Source: Panulirus ornatus (lineage: Eukaryota; Arthropoda; Malacostraca; Decapoda; Palinuridae). Taken from it: DNA of 64,000 nucleotides. The translations under genes were made by a program, and so were the position numbers. Position 1 is the stretch's first letter, and each line of letters begins with the position of its first letter. Positions 1-10,779 of the stretch are shown one piece after another. The notes below the pieces were generated by a model that was not told where the DNA came from, made no database searches, and was given only the letters and a program-made list of their open reading frames with translations. The stretch covers positions 641,114 through 705,113 of the forward strand of contig NC_092249.1 in NCBI RefSeq assembly GCF_036320965.1, written 5' to 3'.

Positions 1-376
1 TGTTTTTCATCTAAAAAGCAGGCATGTTAATTATTCCAATTTGATTAACCAAATTATAAATGTGTTGATATTGATGAAGATACAGTTTGGAAGGAGTAGG
101 AGGTAGCAGTGAAGATCTTACAAGATAAAAGGAAAGCTGTAGTGACTGGGGACGTAAATACAGCAACATCAGTTAGCATTTGTGGATCCACTTGCAGGAA
201 GTGAAACAAGCAAAGGAGGCATATATTTTTGAAAAGTGTTTTTCAGAAAAACTTACCATACTAATGTGCCAGCAAACACACTAGAGTAATAGAGACAGAT
301 GTGTTATATATGCTGGATCACATCTTCATGGAACAGAGGTTGAATATTGGAAGCTGGAGAAGTGATTACTCATTAG
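1..376. other. Unassigned AT-rich flank, possibly decayed LINE endonuclease region
   Basis: No open frame of useful length is present. A GDVN-like codon run near 148-160 (gggGACGTAAAT) and its position just upstream of a decayed reverse-transcriptase C-terminus hint that this could be the remains of an endonuclease domain, but frames are broken everywhere. This is a guess from position, not a demonstrated homology. Confidence 0.2.
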
Positions 377-1085
377 TTGAATATGAGAATAGGGGAATCA
401 AATGTGAATCAGAGTAAAGTAATTGTATTTGAAAGGAAACAGAGTGAAAGTATGGATTTTGCAAAGGCCTGTAAAATGAGGAAGGAAAGTGTACTAAACT
501 GTGTTATAGATATGGAGCAAGAAAGACTGGAAGAGATAACAGAATTTAAGTATTTGGGAGCTGTCTTGGGTATGTTTGTTGATATGGAAAGAGAGAGCGG
601 TACAGGTTAAAAGAGTCATTGGGTCCCTTAGTAGATTGATGAAGAGTAGAAGTGTAAGTATGGAAGTGAAGAAAGAATTAAGGGACAACATAGTCCTCCT
701 GACCCTGGCTTATGCAGACAAAACATTGGCATGGGATGAATGACAGAAGTCCAGGATCAAGGCTGTGGAAATTAGTTAATTGAGTGGAGCATGTGGTATG
801 AAGAAAGTAATGAGGGGGCATCTGAGAGATTTGGTATGGCAGAGAATGAATTGTGGAGTGGTATAGTGGGTGAAACATAATACTTTGAGGTTGTTTGGGC
901 ATGTGGAAAGAATGCAAGACATGGTGTTTACAAGGAGAGGGTGTGATAGTATGGTTGAAGGGTTTGGTGTGAGGGTAAGACAACTTATGACATGGGGAAA
1001 TAGAATGGAAAGAATGCAAGAAATGATGTGTGCGAGGGAGGCATGTAAGACCAGGTGTGAGACAGAGACTTGCTTGTTGTGGCCA
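377..1085 (+). pseudogene. Decayed non-LTR retrotransposon, RT C-terminal region (second LINE family)
   Basis: Plus-strand translation in several frames recovers the usual C-terminal landmarks of RTE-type elements: SKVIVFERKQ, then EFKYLGAVLG at about 547-576, a block starting VKRVIGSLSRLM at about 610, a degenerate LMYASETW-like segment near 700, and NTLRLFGHVERM near 880-915. Stops and frameshifts interrupt it several times. It is clearly different from the abundant RTE family elsewhere in the window (different wording around each landmark). It has no intact catalytic motif and is non-functional. Confidence 0.65.
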
Positions 1086-1102
1086 CTCCCTTGGTGGGGG
1101 CA

Positions 1103-1240
1103 TCTTTTTTTTTTCTTTTTTTCTTTTTTTTTTCCAAAAGAAGGAACAGAGAAGGGGGCCAGGTGAGGATATTCCCTCAAAGACCCAGTCCTCTGTTCTT
1201 AACGCTACCTCGCTATTGCGGGAAATGGCGAATAGTATAA
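1103..1240 (-). repeat. S-family repeat, left arm of a hairpin
   Basis: Minus-strand copy of the S repeat: read on the minus strand it runs CGCCATTTCCCGC, AGCGAGGTAGCG, GTTAAGAACAGAGGACTGGG, then a GGGAATATCCTCACCTGGCC block ending in an A-run. Bases 1134-1239 pair with 1267-1372 with only a few mismatches. The T-run at 1105-1133 corresponds to the A-run at 1374-1393 in the other arm. Confidence 0.85.
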
Positions 1241-1266
1241 AAAAAAATATATATATTTTTTTTTTT

Positions 1267-1499
1267 CATACTATTCGCCATTTCCCGCCATAGCGAGGTA
1301 GCGTTAAGAACAGAGGACTGGGCCTTTGAGGGAATACCCTCACCTGGCCCCCTTCTCTGTTCCTTCTTTTGGGAAAAAAAAAAAAAAAAAAAACGAGAGG
1401 GGAGGATTTCCAGCCCCCCGCTCCCTTCCCTTTTAGTCGCCTTCTATGACACGCAGGGAATACGTGGGAAGTATTCTTTCTCCCCTATCCCCAGGGATA

Positions 1500-1500
<1 letters not shown>
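1267..1500 (+). repeat. S-family repeat, right arm of the hairpin, near full length
   Basis: This copy shows the whole repeat: a 5' half with the AGCGAGGTAGCG core and GTTAAGAACAGAGGACTGGG motif, an internal A-run (1374-1393), and a 3' half containing TTTTAGTCGCCTTCTATGAC and ending CCCCTATCCCCAGGGATAAT next to a TA run. No open reading frame. The core TAGCGAGGTAGC matches the RNA polymerase III A-box pattern at most positions, so a SINE is possible, but I see no convincing B box. Confidence 0.8.
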
Positions 1501-1525
<25 letters not shown>

Positions 1526-1530
<5 letters not shown>

Positions 1531-2963
1531 TTTTTACTTTGTCGCTGTCTCCCGCGTTTGCGAGGTAGCGCAAGGAAACAGACGAAAGAAATGGCCCAAC
1601 CCACCCCCATACACATGTATATACATACACGTCCACACACGCAAATATACATACCTACACGGCTTTCCATGGTTTACCCCAGACCCTTCACATGCCCTGA
1701 TTTCAATCCACTGACAGCACGTCAACCCCGGTATACCACATCGATCCAATTCACTCTATTCCTTGCCCGCCTTTCACCCTCCTGCATGTTCAGGCCCCGA
1801 TCACACAAAATCTTTTTCACTCCATCTTTCCTCCTCCAATTTGGTCTCCCACTTCTCCTCGTTCCCTCCACCTCCAACACATATATCCTCTTGGTCAATC
1901 TTTCCTCACTCATTCTCTCCATGTGCCCAAACCATTTCAAAACACCCTCTTCTGCTCTCTCAACCACGCTCTTTTTATTTCCACACATCTCTCTTACCCT
2001 TACGTTACTTACTCGATCAAACCACCTCACACCACACATTGTCCTCAAACATCTCATTTCCTGCACATCCACCTTCCTGCGCACAACTCTATCCATAGCC
2101 CACGCCTCGCAACCATACAACATTGTTGGAACCACTATTCCTTCAAACATACCCATTTTTGCTTTCCGAGATAATGTTCTCAACTTCCACACATTCTTCA
2201 AGGCTCCCAGAATTTTCGCCCCCTCCCCCACCCTATGATCCACTTCCGCTTCCATGTTTCCATCCGCTGCCAGATCCACTCCCAGATATCTAAAACACTT
2301 CACTTCCTCCAGTTTTTCTCCATTCAAACTCACCTCCCAATTGACTTGACCCTCAACCCTACTGTACCTAATAACCTTGCTCTTATTCACATTTACTCTC
2401 AACTTTCTTCTTTCACACACTAAACCAAACTCAGTCACCAGCTTCTGCAGTTTCTCACATGAGTCAGCCACCAGCACTATATCATCAGCAAACAACAACT
2501 GACTCACTTCCCAAGCTCTCTCATCCCCAACAGACTTCATACTTGCCCCTCTTTCCAAAACTCTTGCATTCACCTCCCTAACAACCCCATCCATAAACAA
2601 ATTAAACAATCATGGAGACATCACACACCCCTGCCGCAAACCTACATTCACTGAGAACCAATCACTTTCCTCTCTTCCTACACGTACACATGCCTTACAT
2701 CCTCGATAAAAACTTTTCACTGCTTCTAACAACTTGCCTCCCACACCATATATTCTTAATACCTTCCACAGAGCATCTCTATCAACTCTATCATATGCCT
2801 TCTCCAGATCCATAAATTCTACATACAAATCCATTTGCTTTTCTAAGTATTTCTCACATACATTCTTCAAAGCAAACACCTGATCCACACATCCTCTACC
2901 ACTTCTGAAACCACACTGCTCTTCCCCAATCTGATGCTCTGTACATGCCTTCACCCTCTCAAT

Positions 2964-2966
<3 letters not shown>
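1526..2966 (-). mobile_element. RTE-B retrotransposon copy, 5'-truncated, with a nonsense mutation
   Basis: Minus-strand fragment carrying the 3' half of the RTE open reading frame and its 3' UTR. Reading order is 2966 to 1526: RT motif A (FMDLEKAYDRVD), motif B (GLRQGCVMSP), motif C (LLFADDIVLV), then the C-terminal part with MLYGCEAWAMD, FGHMERMSEERL and a GRPNWRRKD box. The Trp codon after VMSP is changed to TGA near 2610, splitting the frame in two (2966-2610 and 2609-1722). The 3' UTR ends in the CTACCTCGCAAACGCGGGAG tail. The 5' break lies at a TA microsatellite. It is not active. Confidence 0.9.

Positions 2967-3026
<60 letters not shown>
2967..3026. repeat. (TA)n microsatellite between head-to-head RTE copies
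   Basis: About 30 uninterrupted TA units separate a minus-strand RTE copy on the left from a plus-strand copy on the right. Confidence 0.95.
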
Positions 3027-3030
<4 letters not shown>

Positions 3031-4031
3031 AAGTCTGTTGGGGATGAGAGAGCTTGGGAAGTGAGTCAGTTGTTGTTTGCTGATGATATAGTGCTGGTGG
3101 CTGACTCATGTGAGAAACTGCAGAAGCTGGTGACTGAGTTTGGTTTAGTGTGTGAAAGAAGAAAGTTGAGAGTAAATGTGAATAAGAGCAAGGTTATTAG
3201 GTACAGTAGGGTTGAGGGTCAAGTCAATTGGGAGGTATGTTTGAATGGAGCAAAACTGGAGGAAGTAAAGTGTTTTAGATATCTGGGAGTGGATCTGGCA
3301 GCGGATGGAACCATGGAAGCGGAAGTGGATCATAGGGTGGGGGAGGGGGCGAAAATTCTGGGAGCCTTGAAGAATGTGTGGAAGTTGAGAACATTATCTC
3401 AGAAAGCAAAAATGGGTGTGTTTGAAGGAATAGTGGTTCCAACAATGTTGTATGGTTGCGAGGCGTGGGCTATGGATAGAGTTGTGCGCAGGAGGATGGA
3501 TGTGCTGGAAATGAGATGTTTGAGGACAATATGTGGTGTGAGGTGGTTTGATCGAGTAAGTAACGTAAGGGTAAGAGAGATGTGTGGAAATAAAAAGAGC
3601 GTGGTTGAGAGAGCAGAAGAGGGTGTTTTGAAATGGTTTGGGTGCATGGAGAGAATGAGTGAGGAAAGATTGACCAAGAGGATATATGTGTCGGAGGTGG
3701 AGGGAACGAGAAGTGGGAGACCAAATTGGAGTTGGAAAGATGGAGTGAAAAAGATTTTGTGTGATCGGGGCCTGAACATGCAGGAGGGTGAAAGGAGGGC
3801 AAGGAATAGAGTGAATTGGATCGATGTGGTATACCGGGGTTGACGTGCTGTCAGTGGATTGAATCAGGGCATGTGAAGCGTCTGGAGTAAACCATGGAAA
3901 GCTGTGTAGGTATGTATATTTGCGTGTGTGGACGTGTATGTATATACATGTGTATGGGGGTGGGTTGGGCCATTTCTTTTGTCTTTTTCCTTGCGCTACC
4001 TCACAAATGCGGGAGACAGCGAGAAAGCAAA
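3027..4031 (+). mobile_element. RTE-B retrotransposon copy, 3' end only
   Basis: Begins abruptly at the TA run inside the region encoding KSVGDERAWEVSQLLFADD and keeps an open frame (3028-3843, 271 codons) through motif C and the C-terminal domain, ending in a TGA codon, followed by the 3' UTR with the GTATGGGGGTGGGTTGGGCC block and the CTACCTCACAAATGCGGGAG tail and an A-rich end. All RT motifs before motif C are missing, so it cannot encode an active enzyme. It forms about 1 kb of inverted repeat with the copy at 1526-2966. Confidence 0.9.
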
Positions 4032-4069
4032 AAAAAAAGAAAAAAAAATATATATATCTTTTCTTTCAT

Positions 4070-4300
4070 TCAAGCTATTCGCCATTTCCCGCGTTAGCGA
4101 GGTAGTGTTAAGAACAGAGGACTGGGCCTTTTTTGGAATATCCTCACCTGGCCCCCTCTGTTCCTTCTTTTGGAAAATTAAAAAAAAAATAATGAGAGGG
4201 GAGGATATCCAGGCCCCCGCTCCCTCCCCTTTTAGCCGCCTTCTACGACACGCAGGGAATACGTGGGAAGTATTCTTAATCCCCTATCCCCAGGGATAAT
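4070..4300 (+). repeat. S-family repeat, plus copy of a tail-to-tail pair
   Basis: Full-length S repeat with CGCCATTTCCCGC, AGCGAGGTAGTG, GTTAAGAACAGAGGACTGGG, an internal A-rich run (4178-4190) and the CCCCTATCCCCAGGGATAAT end. It follows the A-rich tail of the RTE copy directly. Confidence 0.85.
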
Positions 4301-4478
4301 ATAGAAGGCGACTAAAAGGGAAGGGAGCGGGGGGCTGGAAATCCTCCCCTCTTATTTTTTTTTTAAATTTTCCAAAAGAAGGAACAGAGAAGGGGGCCAT
4401 ATGAAGATATTCCCTCAAAGGCCCAGTCCTCTGTTCTTAACGCTACCTCGCTAATGCGGGAAATGGCGAATAGTATGA
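4301..4478 (-). repeat. S-family repeat, minus copy of a tail-to-tail pair
   Basis: Inverted partner of the preceding S copy, missing roughly the last 60 bases of the 3' half. The two copies abut without spacer at about 4300, giving a long near-perfect palindrome. It ends in an A-rich run followed by a TA microsatellite. Confidence 0.85.
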
Positions 4479-4488
4479 AAAAAAGAAA

Positions 4489-4496
<8 letters not shown>

Positions 4497-4572
<76 letters not shown>
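4497..4572. repeat. (TA)n microsatellite
   Basis: About 38 TA units joining the S palindrome to the next RTE fragment. Confidence 0.95.
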
Positions 4573-4574
<2 letters not shown>

Positions 4575-5284
4575 GGAACCATGGAAGCGGAAGTGGATCA
4601 TAGGGTGGGGGAGGGGGCGAAAATCCTGGGAGCCTTGGAGAATGTGTGGAAGTCGAGAACATTATCTCGGAAAGCAAAAATGGGTATGTTTGAAGGAATA
4701 GTGGTTCCAACAATGTTGTATGGTTGCTAGGCGTGGGCTATGGATAGAGTTGTGCGCAGGATGATGGATGTGCTGGAAAGGAGATGTTTAAGGACAGTGT
4801 GTGGTGTGAGGTGGTTTGATCGAGTAAGTAACGGAGATGTGTGGAAATGAAAAGAACGTGGTTGAGAGAGCAGAAGAGGGTGTTTTGAAATGGTTTGGGC
4901 ACATGGAGAGAATGAGTGAGGAAAGATTGACCAAGAGGATATATGTGTTGGAGGTGGAGGGAACAAGGAGAAGTGGGAGACCAAATTGGAGGTGGAAAGA
5001 TGTAGTGAAAAAGATTTTGTGCGATCGGGGCCTGAACATGCAGGAGGGTGAAAGGAGGGCAAGGAATAGAGTGAATTGGATTGTGGTATACCGGGGTTGA
5101 CGTGCTGTCAGTGGATTGAATCAGGGCATGTGAAGCGTCTGGGGTAAACCATGGAAAGCTGTGTAGGTATGTTCATTTGCGTGTGTGGACGTGTATGTAT
5201 ATACATGTGTATGGGGGTGGATTGGGCCATTTCTTTCGTCTGTTTCCTTGCGCTACCTCGCAAACGCTTGAGACAGTGGCAAAA
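4573..5284 (+). mobile_element. RTE-B 3' fragment, degenerate
   Basis: Starts within the codons for GTMEAEVDHRVGEGAKILGA and runs through the C-terminal domain and 3' UTR. A TAG replaces the Glu codon of the YGCEAW motif near 4727, and a short deletion near 4832 shifts frame, so only fragments such as 4837-5100 stay open. Tail: CTACCTCGCAAACGC, then an A-run. Confidence 0.9.
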
Positions 5285-7689
5285 AAAAAAAAAAGATTGG
5301 TAGATAGATAGGTTTCATGAAATATATAATAAGGGAGTTAATAGATTAGTACAGTACATTGATGAGATAAAGACATTGATAATACAGATGAAACATGGTT
5401 TAATATGTCAACAGGTAAGGAAGTGAAAGTAAATATATTTTATGGAAATATAAAAAATATAAGAGCCAAGGAACATTTTAAAGGTATATGAGAACAAGTT
5501 ATGACTTCAACAAAACCAAGAAGGAAAAGAATTGGAATTCCAAAGATATGCTTGACAGGGCAAAGAAAAACTGAATTTTTGTTAAATTTATCAAGTGGAT
5601 ATTATCAGTAAAAGAACAGATTGTGAAAGTGGAGGACTCAAATGGGAATGTTACTGAAACGGAAGACTGAGATTAGGACTAAGTACCCAGGTTTTCACGA
5701 AAATATCACATTAAGAGATTTGTCAGAGAAATAATAGTGCACTGGTGAATGTCAGAATTCTCAGGAAGTATGTGAAGGAAATGATCAGAATAATTTTTCA
5801 GCATGTAATAGACATAAATTAGAGAATTTAGTATCTGTTTGGTCAAAATAATGAAGTGATATGTATTTGTTAGTGGGCAACAGAAATTTACTTGAAATAA
5901 AAGCAAAACTACCAGAAAAGGTCATCACTCATAGGCAAGGGAGGACATTACAACTCATAGTTTCCTCTATATATTTGATCATACTGATGTTTAGAAATTA
6001 TTTGAGATGCAAATGAAATAATAAGTGAGGAAACACAGCATAAATGAATAAAGAATTGTCAGAAAAGATTGAAGGAAATACTTCTATTGGAATATCATAG
6101 GAGACAAATGGAACAAGCTAAGTAAATAAATTTTAATGGGAACAGAAAAAATTCAAAGGACTCTGTGTGAAAAGGAAGAGAAGCTGAGATGAGGACCCAT
6201 GAGTGTAAAACTCTCCCTTTAAGTACAAATAGATAATTCTCACACAAAGATGTATGCAGAAAATGCAATTGCTCATTATGACTACTCCCTCTACAATTCT
6301 TCCTTCATGTTCCTCTTATCTTCTGTCCCTCCCTTTCACCACTCTTCTTCTTTGGCATAGGTTTAGATCCTCAAGTTTTTAGTCTGCACAAAAGTTTACA
6401 CAAGTGCTGATACTCTTTTTCAAAGCTGATATTTAAATATGACAACCTTTTAGATATATTACAAGAACATAAGTATCACCATTTCAAAAGGTTTTAGGGA
6501 ATGGATTACAGAGCTGTATTACCTTCTGTTGTGTTAGCTTCAGATGTTTTGCCTTCAACATCAGAAATAATATTCTATTTTCTGTTATATTTCATGTCTC
6601 TCAGTTGCAAGGATCAGTGTAGACTTGCACAAGTAGTATTAATGAAAATAATTTTACGCATTAGGTTGTACTTTATATTCTGTTCATTAATCAGGGAAAG
6701 TATTAACAATCACATTTGTGTGATACGATTAATTCAGTAATTATGAAATGTACTTGTGAATATATTATGTAGCCATGATTGTGATTAGTATATATTGTAG
6801 TACTCTTCTATACTGGAGAGGCTATTGATTTCTTGATTCTGAAAATTCTTCATTGAGTAAAGAAGGTGCATCGTTTGTAATGTTATATTTCAGCTATATT
6901 TTCAGATTTACTTGAATTAATAAGATTTTCTAGTAGGTAATGTTGAAAGTTGGTGTAATATTATGGTAGGTTTTTGTAATATCAGTAATTTATTGAAACA
7001 AAATATAAGAAAATTGAGACACTGAAATTATCTAAGCAATGATAAATTTCTTTTAGGGAAGCTAGCCAGTGGCAACAGGTTACAAGTTTTGGATGACTCA
7101 TCTGTTACATTTCCGATATTGATAGTGTGTAATTGATACCTCTAGTCCTATGATATGTCATTCATCACAGTCTCAGCCACATAAACCAAAACTATGCTCT
7201 TTGATATTTTTTACGTAATGCCAGTAATGAATTTTTGATTGATTTATTGCTTGAGTCTGGGCATTTTCGTTGGTTGAGATTTTGGTGAAATTATGAAATG
7301 CAGGAGAGACTTTTTGAATGAGATGATCAGAATGACTTTGTCCTGAACAGTATATTGCCCCATGCATATTCATTTTTGTGACGACATTGTGGTGTTTATT
7401 GTTCTTTTTTTATTATGTCTTTAGGTAAGTATCTATTATTTTCATGTACACTTAATAGTTTGTTAGCATGAAGATATGAAATGTAATAGATATAAAAATG
7501 CAGTCAGTAAGCATGCATGGCAGTTTTGAAATAATGCATGGCTGCAACAGTCATAATTTTCATGAGAGCTATAAAATGTATTTGAATTCAGAACTGATAA
7601 TTTTCATCATATCTGATGATAAATTTCAGTAGATTGATATGTATTGAGTGTTCATAGTTTGGAAAAAGTAAGCAATTATTTTCTCACGT
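5285..7689. other. AT-rich DNA without recognised genes
   Basis: No frame looks like a coding exon; short frames such as 6501-6740 lack splice-flanked or family-like sequence. CpG dinucleotides are scarce. A stretch around 5400-5720 reads in broken frames and may be a very old LINE remnant, but I cannot name it. The region could be intron of the golgin gene to the right or intergenic. Confidence 0.5.
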
Positions 7690-7776
7690 TAAAAGATGCC
7701 ATTCTTTCGTCAGTTTCCTTGTGCTACCTCGCTAACGCGGGAGACAGCGACAAAGCAAATAAAAAAACAAAAAAGA
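7690..7776 (+). repeat. RTE 3' tail fragment
   Basis: Contains only the last bases of the RTE 3' UTR: the TTTCGTCAGTTTCCTTG block and GCTACCTCGCTAACGCGGGA followed by an A-rich tail. A very short 5'-truncated insertion. Confidence 0.8.
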
Positions 7777-7879
7777 TTTATCAAAGAAACTCAGCTAACT
7801 CTCATGAAAACTTATAAAGGTAATATTGCTCATAAAGTTATTTGCATGGCATTTATCCCAAAATGTTCCATGCTCACTG

Positions 7880-8190
7880 TAGTAGCATGGTAGCTACCTC
7901 ATCATACCACATGCTCATGTTTTGCTAGTTGAGTCAGCCAGCCTACCCAAGACTTTGCCTGGCAGAAGCTTTGACAGGCCAGCGAGGGAAAAGTCTGCAT
8001 CAGCGGCATGTGAATAGGCGGGACGGAGGTGTGAGTATTACATCAGGTACTGGTGTGTGCATGGGAACCAGTGGCTATGTAATACCCACCCTGCTGACTG
8101 CACGGTCTTCTCCCACCATCCTACCTGCATCTGTTATTTACCTGCAGTTAATTTTTTTCCTTTATTGCCTGAAAGTTCTTCAGACCCTAT
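7880..8190. other. GC-richer island of unknown nature
   Basis: Local composition is clearly more GC-rich than the flanks (for example CCTGGCAGAAGC and CGGGACGGAGGTG). One frame from about 7929 is open with AYPRLCLAEALTGQRGK, but I recognise no domain and the initiator and splice context are unconvincing. Probably an interspersed repeat fragment; an exon is possible but unsupported. Confidence 0.3.
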
Positions 8191-8782
8191 GCTGTATTTG
8201 ACTGTGCAGTAGTAAACCTGCTTGCTTATCTTGACGCCTTAATTTCAAAATATTTTGTTATATCCCCTAATAGTAATGGAAGTTATACGGATATTTATTT
8301 AAGCATACTTGTTATTTTTTGTATGGTTCCTAGCATATTTTACATTCCCCTGTATGTAATTCAGAAGTTTAACAAAGACAGGAAGGTGTGGATCCATGAC
8401 TCTAGCATGAATTGTCATGTTAAATGTTAAAGAAAAATGTTCACAGCTGCATTCTAAATTTATAGATTGTATATTAAAGAATGCTCATATATGAATCAAT
8501 GAAATAACCTCAAGATGGTATTTATAACATTTTATGGTGTATGTTAAATATGTTCTGAACTTTGTTTACAAGGAAGCAGTGGGTATATTAATGTATTCTG
8601 CATTTTACACGATGTGAACAAAAATGTGAAGGAGAATTTATCATGTACAAATGTTCTGTAGGTGCATTTTATTACCATTCATTATCTTAGGTCAAGTAAA
8701 TCTTTCATTTTCCAGAAATAAGCTTTCTCATAGGACACATTTTAACATTTCTGAGTGATGCAGCACTAAAGGTATTATCTGT

Positions 8783-8795
8783 ATCATCATCATCA

Positions 8796-8830
<35 letters not shown>
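8783..8830. repeat. (ATC)n/(ATT)n microsatellite
   Basis: A compound trinucleotide run directly at the 5' break of the following RTE-A fragment. Confidence 0.9.
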
Positions 8831-9155
8831 GAGACTGAGTGTGAACGAATGGTGCCTTTGTTGTCTTTTCCTAGCGCTACCTCGCACACATGAAGGGGAA
8901 GGGGGTTGTTATTCCATGTGTGGCGGGTTGGCGATGGGAATAGATAAAGGCAGACAATATGAATTATGTACATGTGTATATATGTATATGTCTGTATGTG
9001 TATATACATGTGTACATTGAGATGTATAGGTATGTATATTTGTGTGTGTGGACATGTAAGTATATACATGTGTATGTGGGTGGGTTGGGCCATTCTTTCG
9101 TCTGTTTCCTTGCGCTACCTCGCTAACGCAGGAGATAGCGACAAAGCAAAATAAA
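8831..9155 (+). mobile_element. RTE-A 3' UTR fragment
   Basis: Carries the long-form 3' UTR module: GAGACTGAGTGTGAACG, a CGCTACCTCGC box at about 8875, TTGTTATTCCATGTGTGGCG, then an ACATGTGTATATATG-type tract, then the tail with a second CGCTACCTCGC box (about 9113) and an AAATA-rich end. It meets the next minus-strand copy tail to tail. Confidence 0.85.
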
Positions 9156-9180
9156 TAAGTAAATAAATAATTATTATTAT

Positions 9181-10100
9181 TATTTTTTTTTTTTTATATA
9201 CTTTGTCGCAGTCTCCCGCGTCAGCTAGGTAGCACAAGGAAACAGATGAAAGAATGGCCCGACCCACCCACATACAGATGTATATACATACACGCCCATA
9301 CATGCACATTTCAATGTATACGTACAAATACATACACGGACAAATACATATATATACATATGCATATTCATAACTGCTGCCCTCATCCATTCCTGTCGCC
9401 ATCCCACCACACATGAAATGGCACCCCCTCTCCCCTCACACATGCGAGGTAGTGCTAGGAATAGGCAACAAAGGCCACATTCATTCACACTCAGTCTCCA
9501 GCTGTCATGTGTAATGCACTGAAACCACAGCTCCCTTTCCACCTCTAGGCCCCACAAAACTTTCCATGGTTTACCCCCAGACACTTCACATGCCTTGGTT
9601 CAATCCATTGACAGCACATCAACCCCGGTATACCACATCGTTCCAATTCACTCTATTCCTTGCATGCCTTTCACCCTCCTGCATGTTCAGGCCCTGATTG
9701 CTCAAAATCTTTTTCACTCCATCCTTCCACCTCCAGTTTGGTCTCCCACATCTCCTCATTCCCTCCACCTCTGACACATATATCCTCTTTGTCAATCTTT
9801 CCTCACTTATTCTCTCCATGTGACCAAACCATTTCAATACACCCTCTTCTGCTCTCAACCACACTTTTTATTACCACATCTCTCTCTTACCCTTTCATTA
9901 CTTACTCGATCAAACCACCTCACAAACATATTGTCCTCAAACATCTCATTTATAACACATTCACCTTCCTCCACACAACCCCATCTATAGCCCATGCCTT
10001 GCAACCATATAACATTGTTGGAACCACTATTCCTTCAAACATACCCAATTTTGCTCTCCAAGATAACGTTCTCGCCTTTTGCACATTCTTCAATGCTCCG

Positions 10101-10177
<77 letters not shown>

Positions 10178-10737
10178 CCCCCCCCCCCCCCAACTCACTT
10201 CTGCTTCCATGGTTCCATCCGCCGCTAAATCCACTCCCAGATATCTAAAACACTTCTTCCTCCAGTTTTTCTCCATTCACACTTCCTCCCAGTTTACTCA
10301 TCCCTCAACACAACTGAACCTAATAACCTTGCTCTTATTCACATTTACTCTAAGCTTTCATCTTTCACACTCTTTACCAAACTCAGTCACCAACTACTGC
10401 AGTTTCTCACTCGAATCAGCCACCAGCGCTGTATCATCAGTGAACAACAACTGACTCACTTCCCAAGCCCTCTCATCCACAACAGACTGCATACTTGTCC
10501 CTCTCTCCAAAACTCTTGCATTCACCTCCCTAGCAACCCCATCCATAAACAAATTAAACAACCATGGAGACATCACACACCCAAGCCGCAGACCAACATT
10601 CACTGGGAACAAATTACTTTCCTCTCTTCCTACTCGTACACATGCCTTACATCCTCTATAAGAACTTTTCACTGCTTCTAGCAACTTACCTCCTACACCA
10701 TATGCCTTCCACAAAGTATCTCTATCGACTGTTATCA
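9181..10737 (-). mobile_element. RTE-A copy, degenerate, interrupted by a (CT)n/C-tract expansion
   Basis: Minus-strand copy with the long 3' UTR (9200-9600) and the RT C-terminal region (9619-10,730). Recognisable pieces are LWFNLFMDGVAREVNARVL and LLFTDDTALVADS (FADD changed to FTDD), FRYLGVDLAADG, and FGHMERISEERL. Frames are broken, and the pyrimidine-rich stretch between the LGALKNV and AEV codons has become a long CT/C microsatellite. The 5' break coincides with a TTA repeat. Confidence 0.85.
10105..10191. repeat. (CT)n followed by poly-C inside an RTE copy
   Basis: About 35 CT units and 17 C residues. In other copies the homologous position is an ordinary pyrimidine-rich stretch (CGCCCCCTCCCCCACCC), so this microsatellite grew from retrotransposon sequence. 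Confidence 0.9.

Positions 10738-10779
<42 letters not shown>
10738..10779. repeat. (TTA)n microsatellite at the 5' break of an RTE copy
   Basis: Nearly pure TTA run adjoining the truncated end of the minus-strand RTE copy. Confidence 0.9.

Noticed and set aside
1267..1372. S repeat as a tRNA gene
   Set aside because: An A-box-like core is present, but there is no credible B box and no cloverleaf; at most a SINE-like relative.
1558..2238. 226-codon plus-strand frame and similar plus-strand frames opposite minus-strand RTE copies
   Set aside because: They are antisense shadows of RTE coding sequence and recur identically at every RTE copy in the window.
5400..5720. Old coding remnant (possible LINE) in the AT-rich stretch
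   Set aside because: Broken frames gave no motif I can name.
9660..10454. 264-codon plus-strand frame with a Leu-Ser run
   Set aside because: Antisense of an RTE-A copy bridged by a CT microsatellite.
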